Shown here in pieces: positions 18,574 through 27,243 of a stretch of DNA of 64,000 nucleotides. Source of the stretch: DATFES01 sp035457725 (GTDB lineage Bacteria > Pseudomonadota > Alphaproteobacteria > CACIAM-22H2). The stretch is from the NCBI GenBank assembly GCA_035457725.1, contig DATIBC010000069.1:21795-85794 (forward strand), given 5' to 3'. Each line of letters starts with the position of its first letter. The stretch's first letter is position 1. The notes below the pieces were generated by a model. That model was not told the origin of the DNA. It saw nothing but the letters and a program-made list of their open reading frames with translations, and made no database searches. The position numbers and the translations under genes were made by a program.

Positions 18574-19329
18574 CTAAACGCAACGCCCGCCATCGACCTC
18601 GAGCGCCACGCCGGTGATGAAATTCGCTTCGTCCGAAGCAAGGTACAATGCCGCGTTGGCGATGTCCTCGGGTTGCGAAAGTCGACCGAGCGGAATCGAG
18701 CCGATGAATTTGGCGCGGTTCTCCGGCGTGTCGGCGCCCATGAAATCGGCCAGCATCGCCGTCTCGCCGGCTACCGGGCACAGCGCATTGACCCGGATCT
18801 TGTGGGGCGCGAGTTCGACCGCCATCGACTTGGTCAAGGCGATCACCGCCCCCTTGCTGGCGTTGTACCAGGCCAGACCAGGCCGCGGCCGCAAGCCCGC
18901 CGTCGAAGCCGTGTTGATGATCGCCCCGCCGCCTTGGCGGCGAAAGATCGGCACCACCTCGAGCGTCGAGAAGTAGATCGCCTTGACGTTGACGGCGAAG
19001 ACACGGTCGTACACGTCCTCGGACACGTCGAGCATCGGCTGGTTCTTGTGCGTGAAGCCAGCGTTGTTCACCATCACGTCGACCCTGCCATAAGCGTCGA
19101 GCGCGGTCTTGACCATCGTCTTGACGTCGCTCGATCTCGACACATCCGCGCGAATGAAGATCGCCGTGCCGCCCTCCTGCGCGATCGACCCGGCGACGCG
19201 CTTGCCGCCCGTCTCGTTGATGTCGTTGACGACGACCGCCGCGCCCTCGGCGGCGAAGCGCCGGGAGATGCCCTCCCCGAAACCCGAGCCTCCGCCAGTG
19301 ACGATTGCCACCTTGTCCTTAAGGCGCAT
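18574..19329 (-). CDS. SDR-family oxidoreductase
   Basis: Classical NAD(P)-dependent SDR of 251 residues. Motifs are VTGGGSGFGEG at residue 9 onward, the NNAG motif as NNAGFTHKN, and the YNASKGA active site. The C-terminus ITGVALEVDGGRCV is typical of glucose/3-oxoacyl-ACP-reductase-like SDRs. Start ATG at 19329 begins the usual MRLKDKVAIV. It lies between the aldehyde and alcohol dehydrogenase genes on the same strand and probably belongs to the same catabolic unit. Confidence 0.88.
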   Translation of the reverse strand: MRLKDKVAIVTGGGSGFGEGISRRFAAEGAAVVVNDINETGGKRVAGSIAQEGGTAIFIRADVSRSSDVKTMVKTALDAYGRVDVMVNNAGFTHKNQPMLDVSEDVYDRVFAVNVKAIYFSTLEVVPIFRRQGGGAIINTASTAGLRPRPGLAWYNASKGAVIALTKSMAVELAPHKIRVNALCPVAGETAMLADFMGADTPENRAKFIGSIPLGRLSQPEDIANAALYLASDEANFITGVALEVDGGRCV

Positions 19330-19357
19330 GTTTCTCCCCTTGGTGTTGTCGTGCCCG

Positions 19358-20809
19358 TCAACCGTTCTTGATCGCCACGGTCTTGAGGGCGCTGAACGAG
19401 TGGAGAGCCTCGAACCCCTTCTCGCGGCCGAAACCCGAACGCTTGACGCCTCCGAACGGCAGTTCGACGCCCCCGCCGGCGCCATAATTGTTGACGAAGA
19501 TCTGGCCGGAGCGGACGGCCTTGGCCACCCGCAGCGCGCGTGCACCGTCGTCGGTCCATACGCCGGCGACTAACCCGTAAGCGGTGCCGTTGGCGAGTCG
19601 CACCGCTTCGTCCTCGTCCTTGAACGGCATGGCGGCCAATACCGGGCCAAATACCTCCTCCTGCGCCAACGGATGCGCCGGCGGAACGTCGGCGACCAGC
19701 GTCGGCGCGACGTAGTAGCCGCCTGGCGGCGTGTTGGGCGCGATTTTACCCCGGGCGCAGGGCGCAAGACCGTCGATTGCCGCGCGGGCAAGGTATCCTT
19801 CGACGCGCGTCATTTGCCGCTGGCTGATCAACGGCCCGCAGTCGAGATCCATTTCGGCCGAGCCGACGCGCAGCTCCTCGAAGCGCCGGGCCACCCGCGA
19901 CACGAAATCGTCATAGATCCGTCGCTCGACCAGAAGCCGACTGCCCGCCGAACAGGTCTGCCCCGCGTTTTGGATGATGGCATTGGCGATGAAGGGTAGT
20001 GCCGCGTCGAGATCTGCGTCGGCGAAGACGAGCTGCGGCGACTTGCCGCCGAGTTCCATGGTCACCGGCCGGTTATTGCGTGCCGCGGCGGCCTGCACCG
20101 AGGCGCCGGTTTGCGGCGAACCGGTGAACGAAATGTGGTCGATGCCTGGGTGCGCGGCGAGCGCAGCACCTGCTTCCCCGCCGTAGCCGGTCACGATGTT
20201 GATCGCGCCCGCCGGGAAACCGGCGTCCTGCGCCAATTGCCCGACGCAGAGCACGGTCAGGCAGGCGTCCTCGGCCGGCTTGACAACGCAGGCGTTACCC
20301 ATGGCGAGCGCCGCAGCCAGCGTCCGTCCGAGAATTTGCGCCGGATAATTCCATGGGATGATGTGGCCGGTAACGCCGAGCGGCTCGCGGAACGTCAGTA
20401 CAGTATAGCCGTCAAGGTAGGGCAGCGTCTCGCCGTGCACCTTGTCGGCGGCGCCGGCGTAGTAGTCGAAGTATCGCGCGAGCGCGGCGATATCCGCCTT
20501 CGCCTGCCGCATCGGCTTGCCGGTATCCATCGCCTCGAGCCGTGCGAGCTCGGCGTGGTGATCCTCGACGGCGCGGCCGAGCTTCATCAGGAGACGGCCG
20601 CGTTCGGTGGCGGTCAGCCTGCCCCACGCTCCTTCGCGCGCACGCTGGGCGGCGCGCACGGCGGCGTCGATGTCCGACGCTTGGCCGCGGGCGATATGCG
20701 CGAATTCCTCGCCGTCGCTGGGATTGATCACCGGGATGGATTCGGCGCCGGCCGACTCGCGCCAAGCACCGTCGATCAAGATCCGCGGCGGCGGTATTTG
20801 AACGGTCAC
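19358..20809 (-). CDS. NAD(P)-dependent aldehyde dehydrogenase
   Basis: ALDH superfamily enzyme of 484 residues that oxidises an aldehyde to the acid. The general-base Glu is in MELGGKSP, the nucleophilic Cys in NAGQTCSAGSRLLV, and the EVFGPVL and GGVKRSGFGRE motifs are in place. It is closest in look to betaine/gamma-aminobutyraldehyde-type members. A GTG start at 20809 is preferred because a GGGGGAG ribosome binding site precedes it; the frame is open upstream to 20929 without family-like sequence and overlapping the channel gene. Confidence 0.88.
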   Translation of the reverse strand: MTVQIPPPRILIDGAWRESAGAESIPVINPSDGEEFAHIARGQASDIDAAVRAAQRAREGAWGRLTATERGRLLMKLGRAVEDHHAELARLEAMDTGKPMRQAKADIAALARYFDYYAGAADKVHGETLPYLDGYTVLTFREPLGVTGHIIPWNYPAQILGRTLAAALAMGNACVVKPAEDACLTVLCVGQLAQDAGFPAGAINIVTGYGGEAGAALAAHPGIDHISFTGSPQTGASVQAAAARNNRPVTMELGGKSPQLVFADADLDAALPFIANAIIQNAGQTCSAGSRLLVERRIYDDFVSRVARRFEELRVGSAEMDLDCGPLISQRQMTRVEGYLARAAIDGLAPCARGKIAPNTPPGGYYVAPTLVADVPPAHPLAQEEVFGPVLAAMPFKDEDEAVRLANGTAYGLVAGVWTDDGARALRVAKAVRSGQIFVNNYGAGGGVELPFGGVKRSGFGREKGFEALHSFSALKTVAIKNG

Positions 20810-20894
20810 CAGTGCGATCTCCCCCAGCTTCTCCGCGCGTGCGGGGCCAGTGTAGCGGTTTCGCGCCTCAAGCCAAGCCACCCGGCATCCCCGT

Positions 20895-22028
20895 TCAACC
20901 TGTCGAACTTTGCCGCTGCCGTCGCTCAACCTCGCGCGCGATGCTCGCCTTGATATCCGGAAACCGCTCCATCAGCCGGCGAAAATCGTGTACTCCCAGC
21001 GACAGCAGGCGACACTCGGACAGCGTCGTCACGGTGGCGGTGCGAGCCATCTCGCGCAGCAACGCGATCTCGCCGAAATACTGCCCAGAGTGGAGCCGCG
21101 CCGGATGCGGCGCAACATCGACTTCGACCTCGCCCTCCATGATGAAGAACATCGCATCGGCCGAATCGCCGCGCCGCACGACGACCGTGTTCGGCGGCAC
21201 GACAATGGGCCGAAGGAGCCGGGCGATCTCGCCAATCTGGCTCGCGGCGAGACCAGCGAACAGCGGCAGCTTGGCGACCGTCTGCCAGGTGACCAGAAAG
21301 TCGCGCCGCCGCAGTTCGCCGGCGAAACCGGTGGCTAGAATGCCAACCGGGACGGCGAAGACTCCTAGGCCGAGCACGATCACCAGACCGCCGACGACCC
21401 GGCCGAGCGGCGTGACCGGTGTCATGTCGCCATATCCGACGCTGGCCACGGTGACGATGCCCCACCACAGCGCGCTCGGAATCGAGGAAAACAACTGCGG
21501 CTGCGCCTCGCGTTCGATGAGATACATGGCGCCCGAAGCCAGCACGAGCAGGATGCCGAGCATGGCGAAGCCGGCGAGGAGCGGCCGCGACTCGTTGTGG
21601 ATCACGGTCAAGATCAGGCCGAGACCCGGCGCAAAGCGAGCGATCTTGAGGACGGCGGCCAGCCCGGCGCCGATCGTCACCGACCCGCCGATCGGCGCGG
21701 CAAGCGATAACCAGAACGGCAGGACCGCCATCAGATCGACCACGCCGAGGAACGAGAACATGTAGGCCAGCCGAGACCCGCCACCGGCGCCGAACGACCG
21801 CCACAGTCGCAGCGTGTATTCGATCGACAGCAAAACGACCGCCGCCCCGCGAAGCGTGACGAGCCAGTTCGTCACGCCGGCATCGAGGTCGGGCACGGTC
21901 AGCAAGATGGTCGCCGCGACGGTGATAGCGATCGCCGCGGCAATGACTGCCCGCGCGACGGTCGCGCCGCTGCCATCGCCCTCGCCGATCCACCACGCCG
22001 CCGCGCCGGTGCGCTCGACGTCGTTCAC
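20895..22028 (-). CDS. MloK1-like cyclic-nucleotide-gated potassium channel
   Basis: Six-transmembrane channel of 377 residues with a C-terminal cyclic-nucleotide-binding domain. The selectivity filter reads SVGYGD (GYGD at residues 198-201), just after the pore helix WWGIVTVA. The CNBD (about 265-365) keeps the phosphate-binding cassette FGE (318-320) with Arg329. The layout is the same as Mesorhizobium loti MlotiK1, without a C-linker. It starts 77 bases beyond the Ehr-type cluster on the same strand; a role in balancing membrane potential for that complex is only a suggestion. Confidence 0.93.
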   Translation of the reverse strand: MNDVERTGAAAWWIGEGDGSGATVARAVIAAAIAITVAATILLTVPDLDAGVTNWLVTLRGAAVVLLSIEYTLRLWRSFGAGGGSRLAYMFSFLGVVDLMAVLPFWLSLAAPIGGSVTIGAGLAAVLKIARFAPGLGLILTVIHNESRPLLAGFAMLGILLVLASGAMYLIEREAQPQLFSSIPSALWWGIVTVASVGYGDMTPVTPLGRVVGGLVIVLGLGVFAVPVGILATGFAGELRRRDFLVTWQTVAKLPLFAGLAASQIGEIARLLRPIVVPPNTVVVRRGDSADAMFFIMEGEVEVDVAPHPARLHSGQYFGEIALLREMARTATVTTLSECRLLSLGVHDFRRLMERFPDIKASIAREVERRQRQSSTG

Positions 22029-22104
22029 CTGCCGTCTCCGGGGGACCGCGCCCCCTTGATCTCAATAGCAGATTAAGATCGGGCCGTCGAAAGCGCCCGA
22101 GCGC

Positions 22105-22635
22105 TCAGCGTCCGGGTCGCTTGGCGGCGGTTTCGAGCAGCGCGAGCAATCCCTCGAGAAGCGCGCGCGGCGTGGGTGGACACCCCTTGATGTGGAGATC
22201 GACCGGAATCGCGTTGGCGACCGGGCCGACGCACGCATAGGAGCCGGCGAACACGCCCCCTGTGCACGCGCAATCGCCCGCGGCGATCACCCATTTCGGG
22301 TCGGGCGTGGCGCGCCAAGTGCGAACCAGCGCTTCGGCCATGTTGTGCGTCACCGGTCCGGTCACAAGCAGCACGTCGGCGTGACGAGGACTAGCAACGA
22401 AGCGGAAGCCGAAACGCTCGATATCGTAGTAGGGATTGTTGAGGGCGTGAATCTCGAGTTCGCAGCCGTTGCACGAGCCGGCATCGACCTGGCGTATGGA
22501 CAGGCTGCGCCCGAGCCGCGCACGTGCCGCGCCGTCGACGGCGCATGCCAGCTCGGCGAGCGCGTCGGGGTCGGGCTTGGGCGCCCGTTCGGTCAGCGGT
22601 CCGCGCAACAGCGAGCGAGCGAAAAGACTCCACAT
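22105..22635 (-). CDS. Ehr/hydrogenase-4-like small subunit (HyfI/NuoB-like)
   Basis: Iron-sulfur subunit of 176 residues corresponding to NuoB/HyfI/HycG. The four cysteines of the proximal N2-type [4Fe-4S] cluster are retained: C55 and C58 in SCNGC, C122 in GDC, and C152 in KGCPP. It would sit in the peripheral arm against the large subunit. Start ATG at 22635 shares one base with the large-subunit stop (TGATG), showing coupling. The N-terminus has no signal peptide, as expected for a cytoplasm-facing arm. Confidence 0.9.
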   Translation of the reverse strand: MWSLFARSLLRGPLTERAPKPDPDALAELACAVDGAARARLGRSLSIRQVDAGSCNGCELEIHALNNPYYDIERFGFRFVASPRHADVLLVTGPVTHNMAEALVRTWRATPDPKWVIAAGDCACTGGVFAGSYACVGPVANAIPVDLHIKGCPPTPRALLEGLLALLETAAKRPGR

Positions 22636-24161
22636 CAGAGATCGTGTCCCGAATACGAGCAATTGAACGATTTGTTGCACAGCGGGAAGTCGGCAACGAT
22701 GTTGCCCTCGATCGCCGCCTCCAGGAGCGGCCATTGCAGCCACGACGGATCGCGCGGGAAACAGCGGTCGACGGTTCCGCCGGCGGCGAGCCTAACCCAG
22801 GTGAAGATCTCGCCGCGGAAGCCTTCGACCAGCGCGGCGCCCTCGCCGGCTTCCGCCGGGAGGAGAACCGAGACCGGACCGTCGGGCATGCGTTCCAGAA
22901 TCTGTCCGATGAGGCGCAACGATTCACGCACCTCGCGGATGCGTATCCACACCCGCGCATTGACGTCTCCCTCGGGCAGCACCGGCACCTCGAACTCCAG
23001 TGAACCGTAAGGCGGATATCCCGGGCTTTGCCGGGCGTCGTAGCTGCGCCCCGCGCCGCGCCCGACGAAGCCGCCGGCGGCGAAGCGGTGCACAAGGTGG
23101 CCGCCGATCGCGCCTGTGCCGATGGTGCGGTCAAGCAGCGACGGCTTGGCGTCGTAGATCGCGACCAGCCGATCGAAGCGGCGCGGAATCTCGTGCACCA
23201 CGCGCTGGATCGCCGCCGCACCGGCGCCGCTCAAGTCGCGCGCGACGCCCCCGGGAACAATGCAATCCATCATCAAGCGATGCCCGAAGGCTTCGGCCGC
23301 GGCGCGTAGGATTTCCTCACGCATGGCGCTCGCCCAGGCCTGAATCATGGTGAAAGCGGCGTCGTTGCAGATCGCGCCGAAATCGCCGAGATGATTGGCG
23401 ATGCGCTCGAGCTCGGCCATCAGGGCGCGGAGGAAGTCGGCACGCGGCGGTGCCGACACGCCGAGCGCCGCTTCGACGGCGCGCGAAAACGCGAGCGAAT
23501 GAGCAACCGTCGAATCGCCGGATACGCGCGCCGCGAGCTTCGCCGCCTCGGCGATCGGTCGCCCCTCGATCAGCTTCTCGATGCCCTTGTGGACATAGCC
23601 AAGCCGCTCCTCGAGACGCACCACGGTCTCGCCGTTGGCGTGAAAGCGAAAATGCCCCGGCTCGATGATTCCGGCATGCACCGGACCGACGGGAATCTGA
23701 TGGATCCCCTCGCCCTCCACAGGCAGAAACGGATAGTCGGTGGCGCGCGCCGCCGGCTCGTCGAGCGCGCGCGGCTCCGGATCGCGGGAAAGCGGTCGTC
23801 GCATCGGCCAGCGTCCGTGATCCAGCCAAGGCCGGGCGTCGTCGAGTCCCTCCGGCGTCAGACCGAAGAGATCGCGCGTCGCGCGCTCCATGCGGATCGC
23901 GCCCGGTCGAACCTTGGAAAGACTGGCAAAAACGCCGTCGCGGCAGGCGAGCGAGACGACGGCGATCGTACCGGCGCCGTCGTCGCGCAGCGCCGCATGA
24001 ACTGTCTCGCGCTCGCCCCACAGTGCCAAGAGCTCCCAGTATTCGGTTTTGAGCCGGTCGATCAGGCCGTGCCAACCATGCTCGTCGAGCTCGACGCGCG
24101 GCCACGGCCGATGGCGCGTCACCAACGGATATCCGTTCAAGGCTTGAATCAATTCGGCCAC
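22635..24161 (-). CDS. Ehr large subunit (HyfG/NuoCD-like), without NiFe ligands
   Basis: Fusion of a NuoC-like N-terminal domain (about 1-130) and a NuoD/HycE-like large-subunit domain (about 150-508). True group 4 hydrogenases have two CxxC motifs binding NiFe. Here the first site reads RVSGDS (212-217), with serines where cysteines should be, and the C-terminal site reads FPLCNKSFNCSY instead of DPCxxC. The enzyme therefore cannot hold a normal NiFe centre, which fits an Ehr complex. GTG start. Confidence 0.9.
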   Translation of the reverse strand: MAELIQALNGYPLVTRHRPWPRVELDEHGWHGLIDRLKTEYWELLALWGERETVHAALRDDGAGTIAVVSLACRDGVFASLSKVRPGAIRMERATRDLFGLTPEGLDDARPWLDHGRWPMRRPLSRDPEPRALDEPAARATDYPFLPVEGEGIHQIPVGPVHAGIIEPGHFRFHANGETVVRLEERLGYVHKGIEKLIEGRPIAEAAKLAARVSGDSTVAHSLAFSRAVEAALGVSAPPRADFLRALMAELERIANHLGDFGAICNDAAFTMIQAWASAMREEILRAAAEAFGHRLMMDCIVPGGVARDLSGAGAAAIQRVVHEIPRRFDRLVAIYDAKPSLLDRTIGTGAIGGHLVHRFAAGGFVGRGAGRSYDARQSPGYPPYGSLEFEVPVLPEGDVNARVWIRIREVRESLRLIGQILERMPDGPVSVLLPAEAGEGAALVEGFRGEIFTWVRLAAGGTVDRCFPRDPSWLQWPLLEAAIEGNIVADFPLCNKSFNCSYSGHDL

Positions 24162-24168
24162 GGCCCGC

Positions 24169-25605
24169 TCAGCGTCCCAACAGGCCGGCGACGGACTGGA
24201 ACCACGCGACGAGCGGCGGCGGCAGCCACAGACCGGCGATGACGACGATCGACAGATGAAGGTACATCGGCGCCAGCGACGCCGTGATCGCGCTCGACGG
24301 CCCCTTCGGTTCGCCGAACGCGACTTCGTTAACGCGCATCACCAGCGCGCCGAACGCGACGAGGAGGCCAATGACCAGCGGGACGGCGAGCCATGGCTGG
24401 CGCGCCATCGCCGAGGTGATGACCAGGAACTCGCTCATGAACATTCCGAGCGGCGGCAGCCCGGCGATGGCGACGACTCCCAGAACGAATCCCCAACCGA
24501 GCGCCGGGTGCGTCGTGGTGAGGCCGCCAATGTCGGCGAGCTTTTGCGTTCCCTTGACTTGCGCAATATGGCCCACGGCGAAGAATATCGCCGATTTGGT
24601 CAGGCTGTGCAGCGCCATGTGCAGCAGCGCGGCGAAATTGGCAAGCGGACCGCCGATGCCGAAGGCGAAGGCGATGATGCCCATGTGCTCGATCGAGGAG
24701 TAGGCGAAGAAGCGCTTGATGTCGCGGCGGCGATACAGCATCACGGCGGCGAGCAGCAACGATGAAGTGCCCATCGCCAGCATCAAAGGGCCGGGCGCCA
24801 ACGCGTCGGCGTTCCCGGCGAGGATCAGCTTGAAGCGCAACAAAGCGTAGAGCGCGACATTGAGCAGCAGGCCCGAAAGTACGGCCGAGATCGGCGTCGG
24901 GCCCTCGGCGTGCGCATCGGGCAGCCACGCGTGGAGCGGCGCCAAGCCCACCTTGGTGCCATAGCCGATCAAAAGGAAAACGAACGCCAGATTGAGTAGC
25001 GCCGGCTCGAATCGGGCCGAGCGCGCATGCAGCTCGGTCCAGGCGAGCGCCTCGATTCCGACACCCATCACCGGCTGCGCGGCGAGGTAGACAAGAATGG
25101 TGCCGAAGAGCGCCAACGCGATGCCGACCGAGCCGAGGATGAAGTACTTCCATGCCGCCTCGATCGATTCGCGGGTGCGATAGAGGCTCACCATGAGGAC
25201 CGTGGTCAGCGTTGCCCCTTCGACCGCGACCCACATGAGGCCGATATTGTTGGCGACGAGCGCCAGCAGCATGGCGAACGACAGCAGCTGGTACATCGCG
25301 TGATAAAAACGCAACGCGATGGGGGTCAGCTTGCTGATCGACACTTCGTGCTCGATGTAACTGGCCGAGAACCAGCTCGTCGTGAAGGCGACGAACGTCG
25401 TCAAGACGACGAAGAAGACGTTGAAATCGTCGATGAACACAAACGCTGATGGCGCGGGGCGATCGGCGAAGAGGGTTAGCGCAGCCAAAAACGTCGCCAG
25501 ACTCGCGGCCGCGTTGAGCCGTGCGGCCAGCGCGCGCCACGGCAGCGCCGCCAGCACCGCTGCGGCGAGAAGCGGGATGGCGAGTATGACAATGATCGGG
25601 TTCAC
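24169..25605 (-). CDS. Ehr membrane subunit, HyfF-like antiporter-type protein
   Basis: Integral membrane subunit of 478 residues related to NuoN/NuoM/HyfF and Mrp antiporter subunits, with about 14 hydrophobic segments. Proton-path residues visible are Glu in VAVEGATLTT and Lys in GYGTKVGLAPLHAWLPDAH. In the next helix Asn (LLLNVALYA) stands where the sister subunit has Lys. GTG start in a GTGA overlap with the HyfE-like stop. Expected to take part in ion translocation. Confidence 0.9.
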   Translation of the reverse strand: MNPIIVILAIPLLAAAVLAALPWRALAARLNAAASLATFLAALTLFADRPAPSAFVFIDDFNVFFVVLTTFVAFTTSWFSASYIEHEVSISKLTPIALRFYHAMYQLLSFAMLLALVANNIGLMWVAVEGATLTTVLMVSLYRTRESIEAAWKYFILGSVGIALALFGTILVYLAAQPVMGVGIEALAWTELHARSARFEPALLNLAFVFLLIGYGTKVGLAPLHAWLPDAHAEGPTPISAVLSGLLLNVALYALLRFKLILAGNADALAPGPLMLAMGTSSLLLAAVMLYRRRDIKRFFAYSSIEHMGIIAFAFGIGGPLANFAALLHMALHSLTKSAIFFAVGHIAQVKGTQKLADIGGLTTTHPALGWGFVLGVVAIAGLPPLGMFMSEFLVITSAMARQPWLAVPLVIGLLVAFGALVMRVNEVAFGEPKGPSSAITASLAPMYLHLSIVVIAGLWLPPPLVAWFQSVAGLLGR

Positions 25606-26279
25606 GGATTCTCCCGCGAGCGCTCGCCGCGGAACCGCTCGAGATATTGCAGATCGAGCGTGTCAAAGCGTTCCCGGATGCGGAAGATGAACATGCCGAA
25701 GACGATGAAGGCGATTAGAACCGAAAAGGCGATGCTCATCTCGACCACCAGCGGCATGCCCTTGACGCCGACCGCTGCGAGGATGAGGCCGTTTTCAAGC
25801 GACATGAATCCAACCACCTGCGTCACGGCGTTGCGCCGCGTGATCATCATCAACAGCCCGAGCAGCACGATCGACAGCGCCAACGCCAGATTTTCCCGGG
25901 TGAGCGCGCCCGAGGCCGCGGTGACCGGAAACACCAACACAATCGACAGTGCGACAAGGCCGACGCCGGCCAACAGTGTCAAATTCACGCCGAGCGCCGT
26001 CTCGATCGAGCGGTGGATATTGAGCCGACGGACGATGCGCATCAGCGCGATCGGTATGATAAGGCCCTTGAAGGTGAGCGCGATCGCCGCGGTAACGAAC
26101 AGGTGGGGCGCGTTCTGCGTGTACGCCTGCCACGCCGCCGCGGCGGCGACGAAGAAGGCCTGAAGCGCGAACGCTTCGAGCACGCCGGCGAGCCGCCGCT
26201 GATACAAAAGCGCGAAACTGAGCAACAACACCGAGGTCGAGAGCGTGTGGGCGATGTCGAATTCGAAGCCGCGCAGCAT
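25602..26279 (-). CDS. Ehr membrane subunit, HyfE-like (NuoK/MrpC-related)
   Basis: Membrane protein of 225 residues with about six or seven helices, matching hydrogenase-4 component E in size. The helix containing SLENGLILAAVGVKGMPLVVE carries the Glu typical of NuoK/MrpC-like subunits. It sits between the HyfC-like gene (4 bases apart) and the HyfF-like gene (4-base overlap), so it is part of one transcript. Confidence 0.87.
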   Translation of the reverse strand: MLRGFEFDIAHTLSTSVLLLSFALLYQRRLAGVLEAFALQAFFVAAAAAWQAYTQNAPHLFVTAAIALTFKGLIIPIALMRIVRRLNIHRSIETALGVNLTLLAGVGLVALSIVLVFPVTAASGALTRENLALALSIVLLGLLMMITRRNAVTQVVGFMSLENGLILAAVGVKGMPLVVEMSIAFSVLIAFIVFGMFIFRIRERFDTLDLQYLERFRGERSRENP

Positions 26280-26283
26280 GGCG

Positions 26284-27243
26284 TCACAGGCTCTGCGAAA
26301 CGTAAAGGAAGATGGTGCCGAGCAGGCCGAGCAGCAGCGCTCCGCCGAGGTACTCGCCTACCCGGAAGACGCGCATCTTGGCGATCGACGCTTCGAATAC
26401 CGACAGCAGCGTGCCTGCCACAATCAGCTTGGCGGCGTAGACGCAAGCGCCGATCGCCAACGCGTCGATGCCGGCGTCGTCGGGCGCCAGTCCCCACGGC
26501 GCGAACACGCCGGCGATCAACGACACGTAAAACAGCAGTTTCATCATCGACGCGGCTTCGATCAACGCCAGGTGCCGCCCGGAGTACTCCAGCACCATCG
26601 CCTCGTGGACCATGGTGAGCTCGAGATGCGTCGCCGGGTTATCGACCGGGATGCGCGCGCTTTCGGCGATCGCCACCATGATCAGCGCGATCAGCGCCAA
26701 CGCGAAGGAGACGCGAATGCCGACCGGCTGGCTCAGCACGAATTCGGCGATCGACGGGATCGAGGTCGACTGGATGAACAACGCCATGGTGAAGATGACG
26801 AGGAGCATCGCCGGTTCGGCGAGCGAGGCGATCATCATTTCGCGCGAAGCGCCGATGCCGCCGAAGCTGGTGCCGACGTCCATCCCGGCGAGCGCCTGGA
26901 GAAACCGCGCCGCGCCGATAAGCGCCACCAACGCGATAAGGTCGGCGGCGGGCGACAGCGGCAATCGGGTGGTGAATGTCGGCACCAGCGCCGCCGCCAA
27001 CCAAAGCAGCGCGAAGATCATGTACGGCGCGCTACGGTAAAGCCACGACGCGTTCTCGGCCAAGACCGCTTCCTTGCGCAAGAGCTTGACGAGGTCGCGA
27101 TAGGGCTGGAACAGACCCGGTCCTTTTCGGCCCATGAGCCGGGCGCGGAGGCGGCGCGTGAGACCGGTGAGCGCGGGCGCGAGCACCAGCACCAGCGAAA
27201 GCTGGAGGATCTGCAGCGCGAGATCGATCGCCGTCCCTCTCAT
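26284..27243 (-). CDS. Ehr membrane anchor, HyfC-like (NuoH-related)
   Basis: NuoH/HycD/HyfC family membrane subunit of 319 residues that anchors the peripheral arm. The cytoplasmic loop GRKGPGLFQPYRDLVKLLRKE and the acidic AESARIPVDNPATHLELTMVHEAMVLEYSG loop are characteristic of the HyfC branch. The ATG at 27243 overlaps the stop of the HyfB-like gene (ATGA). The retained acidic residues suggest that a working coupling interface is kept. Confidence 0.9.
   Translation of the reverse strand: MRGTAIDLALQILQLSLVLVLAPALTGLTRRLRARLMGRKGPGLFQPYRDLVKLLRKEAVLAENASWLYRSAPYMIFALLWLAAALVPTFTTRLPLSPAADLIALVALIGAARFLQALAGMDVGTSFGGIGASREMMIASLAEPAMLLVIFTMALFIQSTSIPSIAEFVLSQPVGIRVSFALALIALIMVAIAESARIPVDNPATHLELTMVHEAMVLEYSGRHLALIEAASMMKLLFYVSLIAGVFAPWGLAPDDAGIDALAIGACVYAAKLIVAGTLLSVFEASIAKMRVFRVGEYLGGALLLGLLGTIFLYVSQSL

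Noticed and set aside
22635..24161. Calling the cluster a hydrogenase-4 (hyf) hydrogenase
   Set aside because: The large subunit lacks the NiFe-binding cysteines, and the HyfA/HyfH ferredoxin genes are missing; Ehr-type is the better name.
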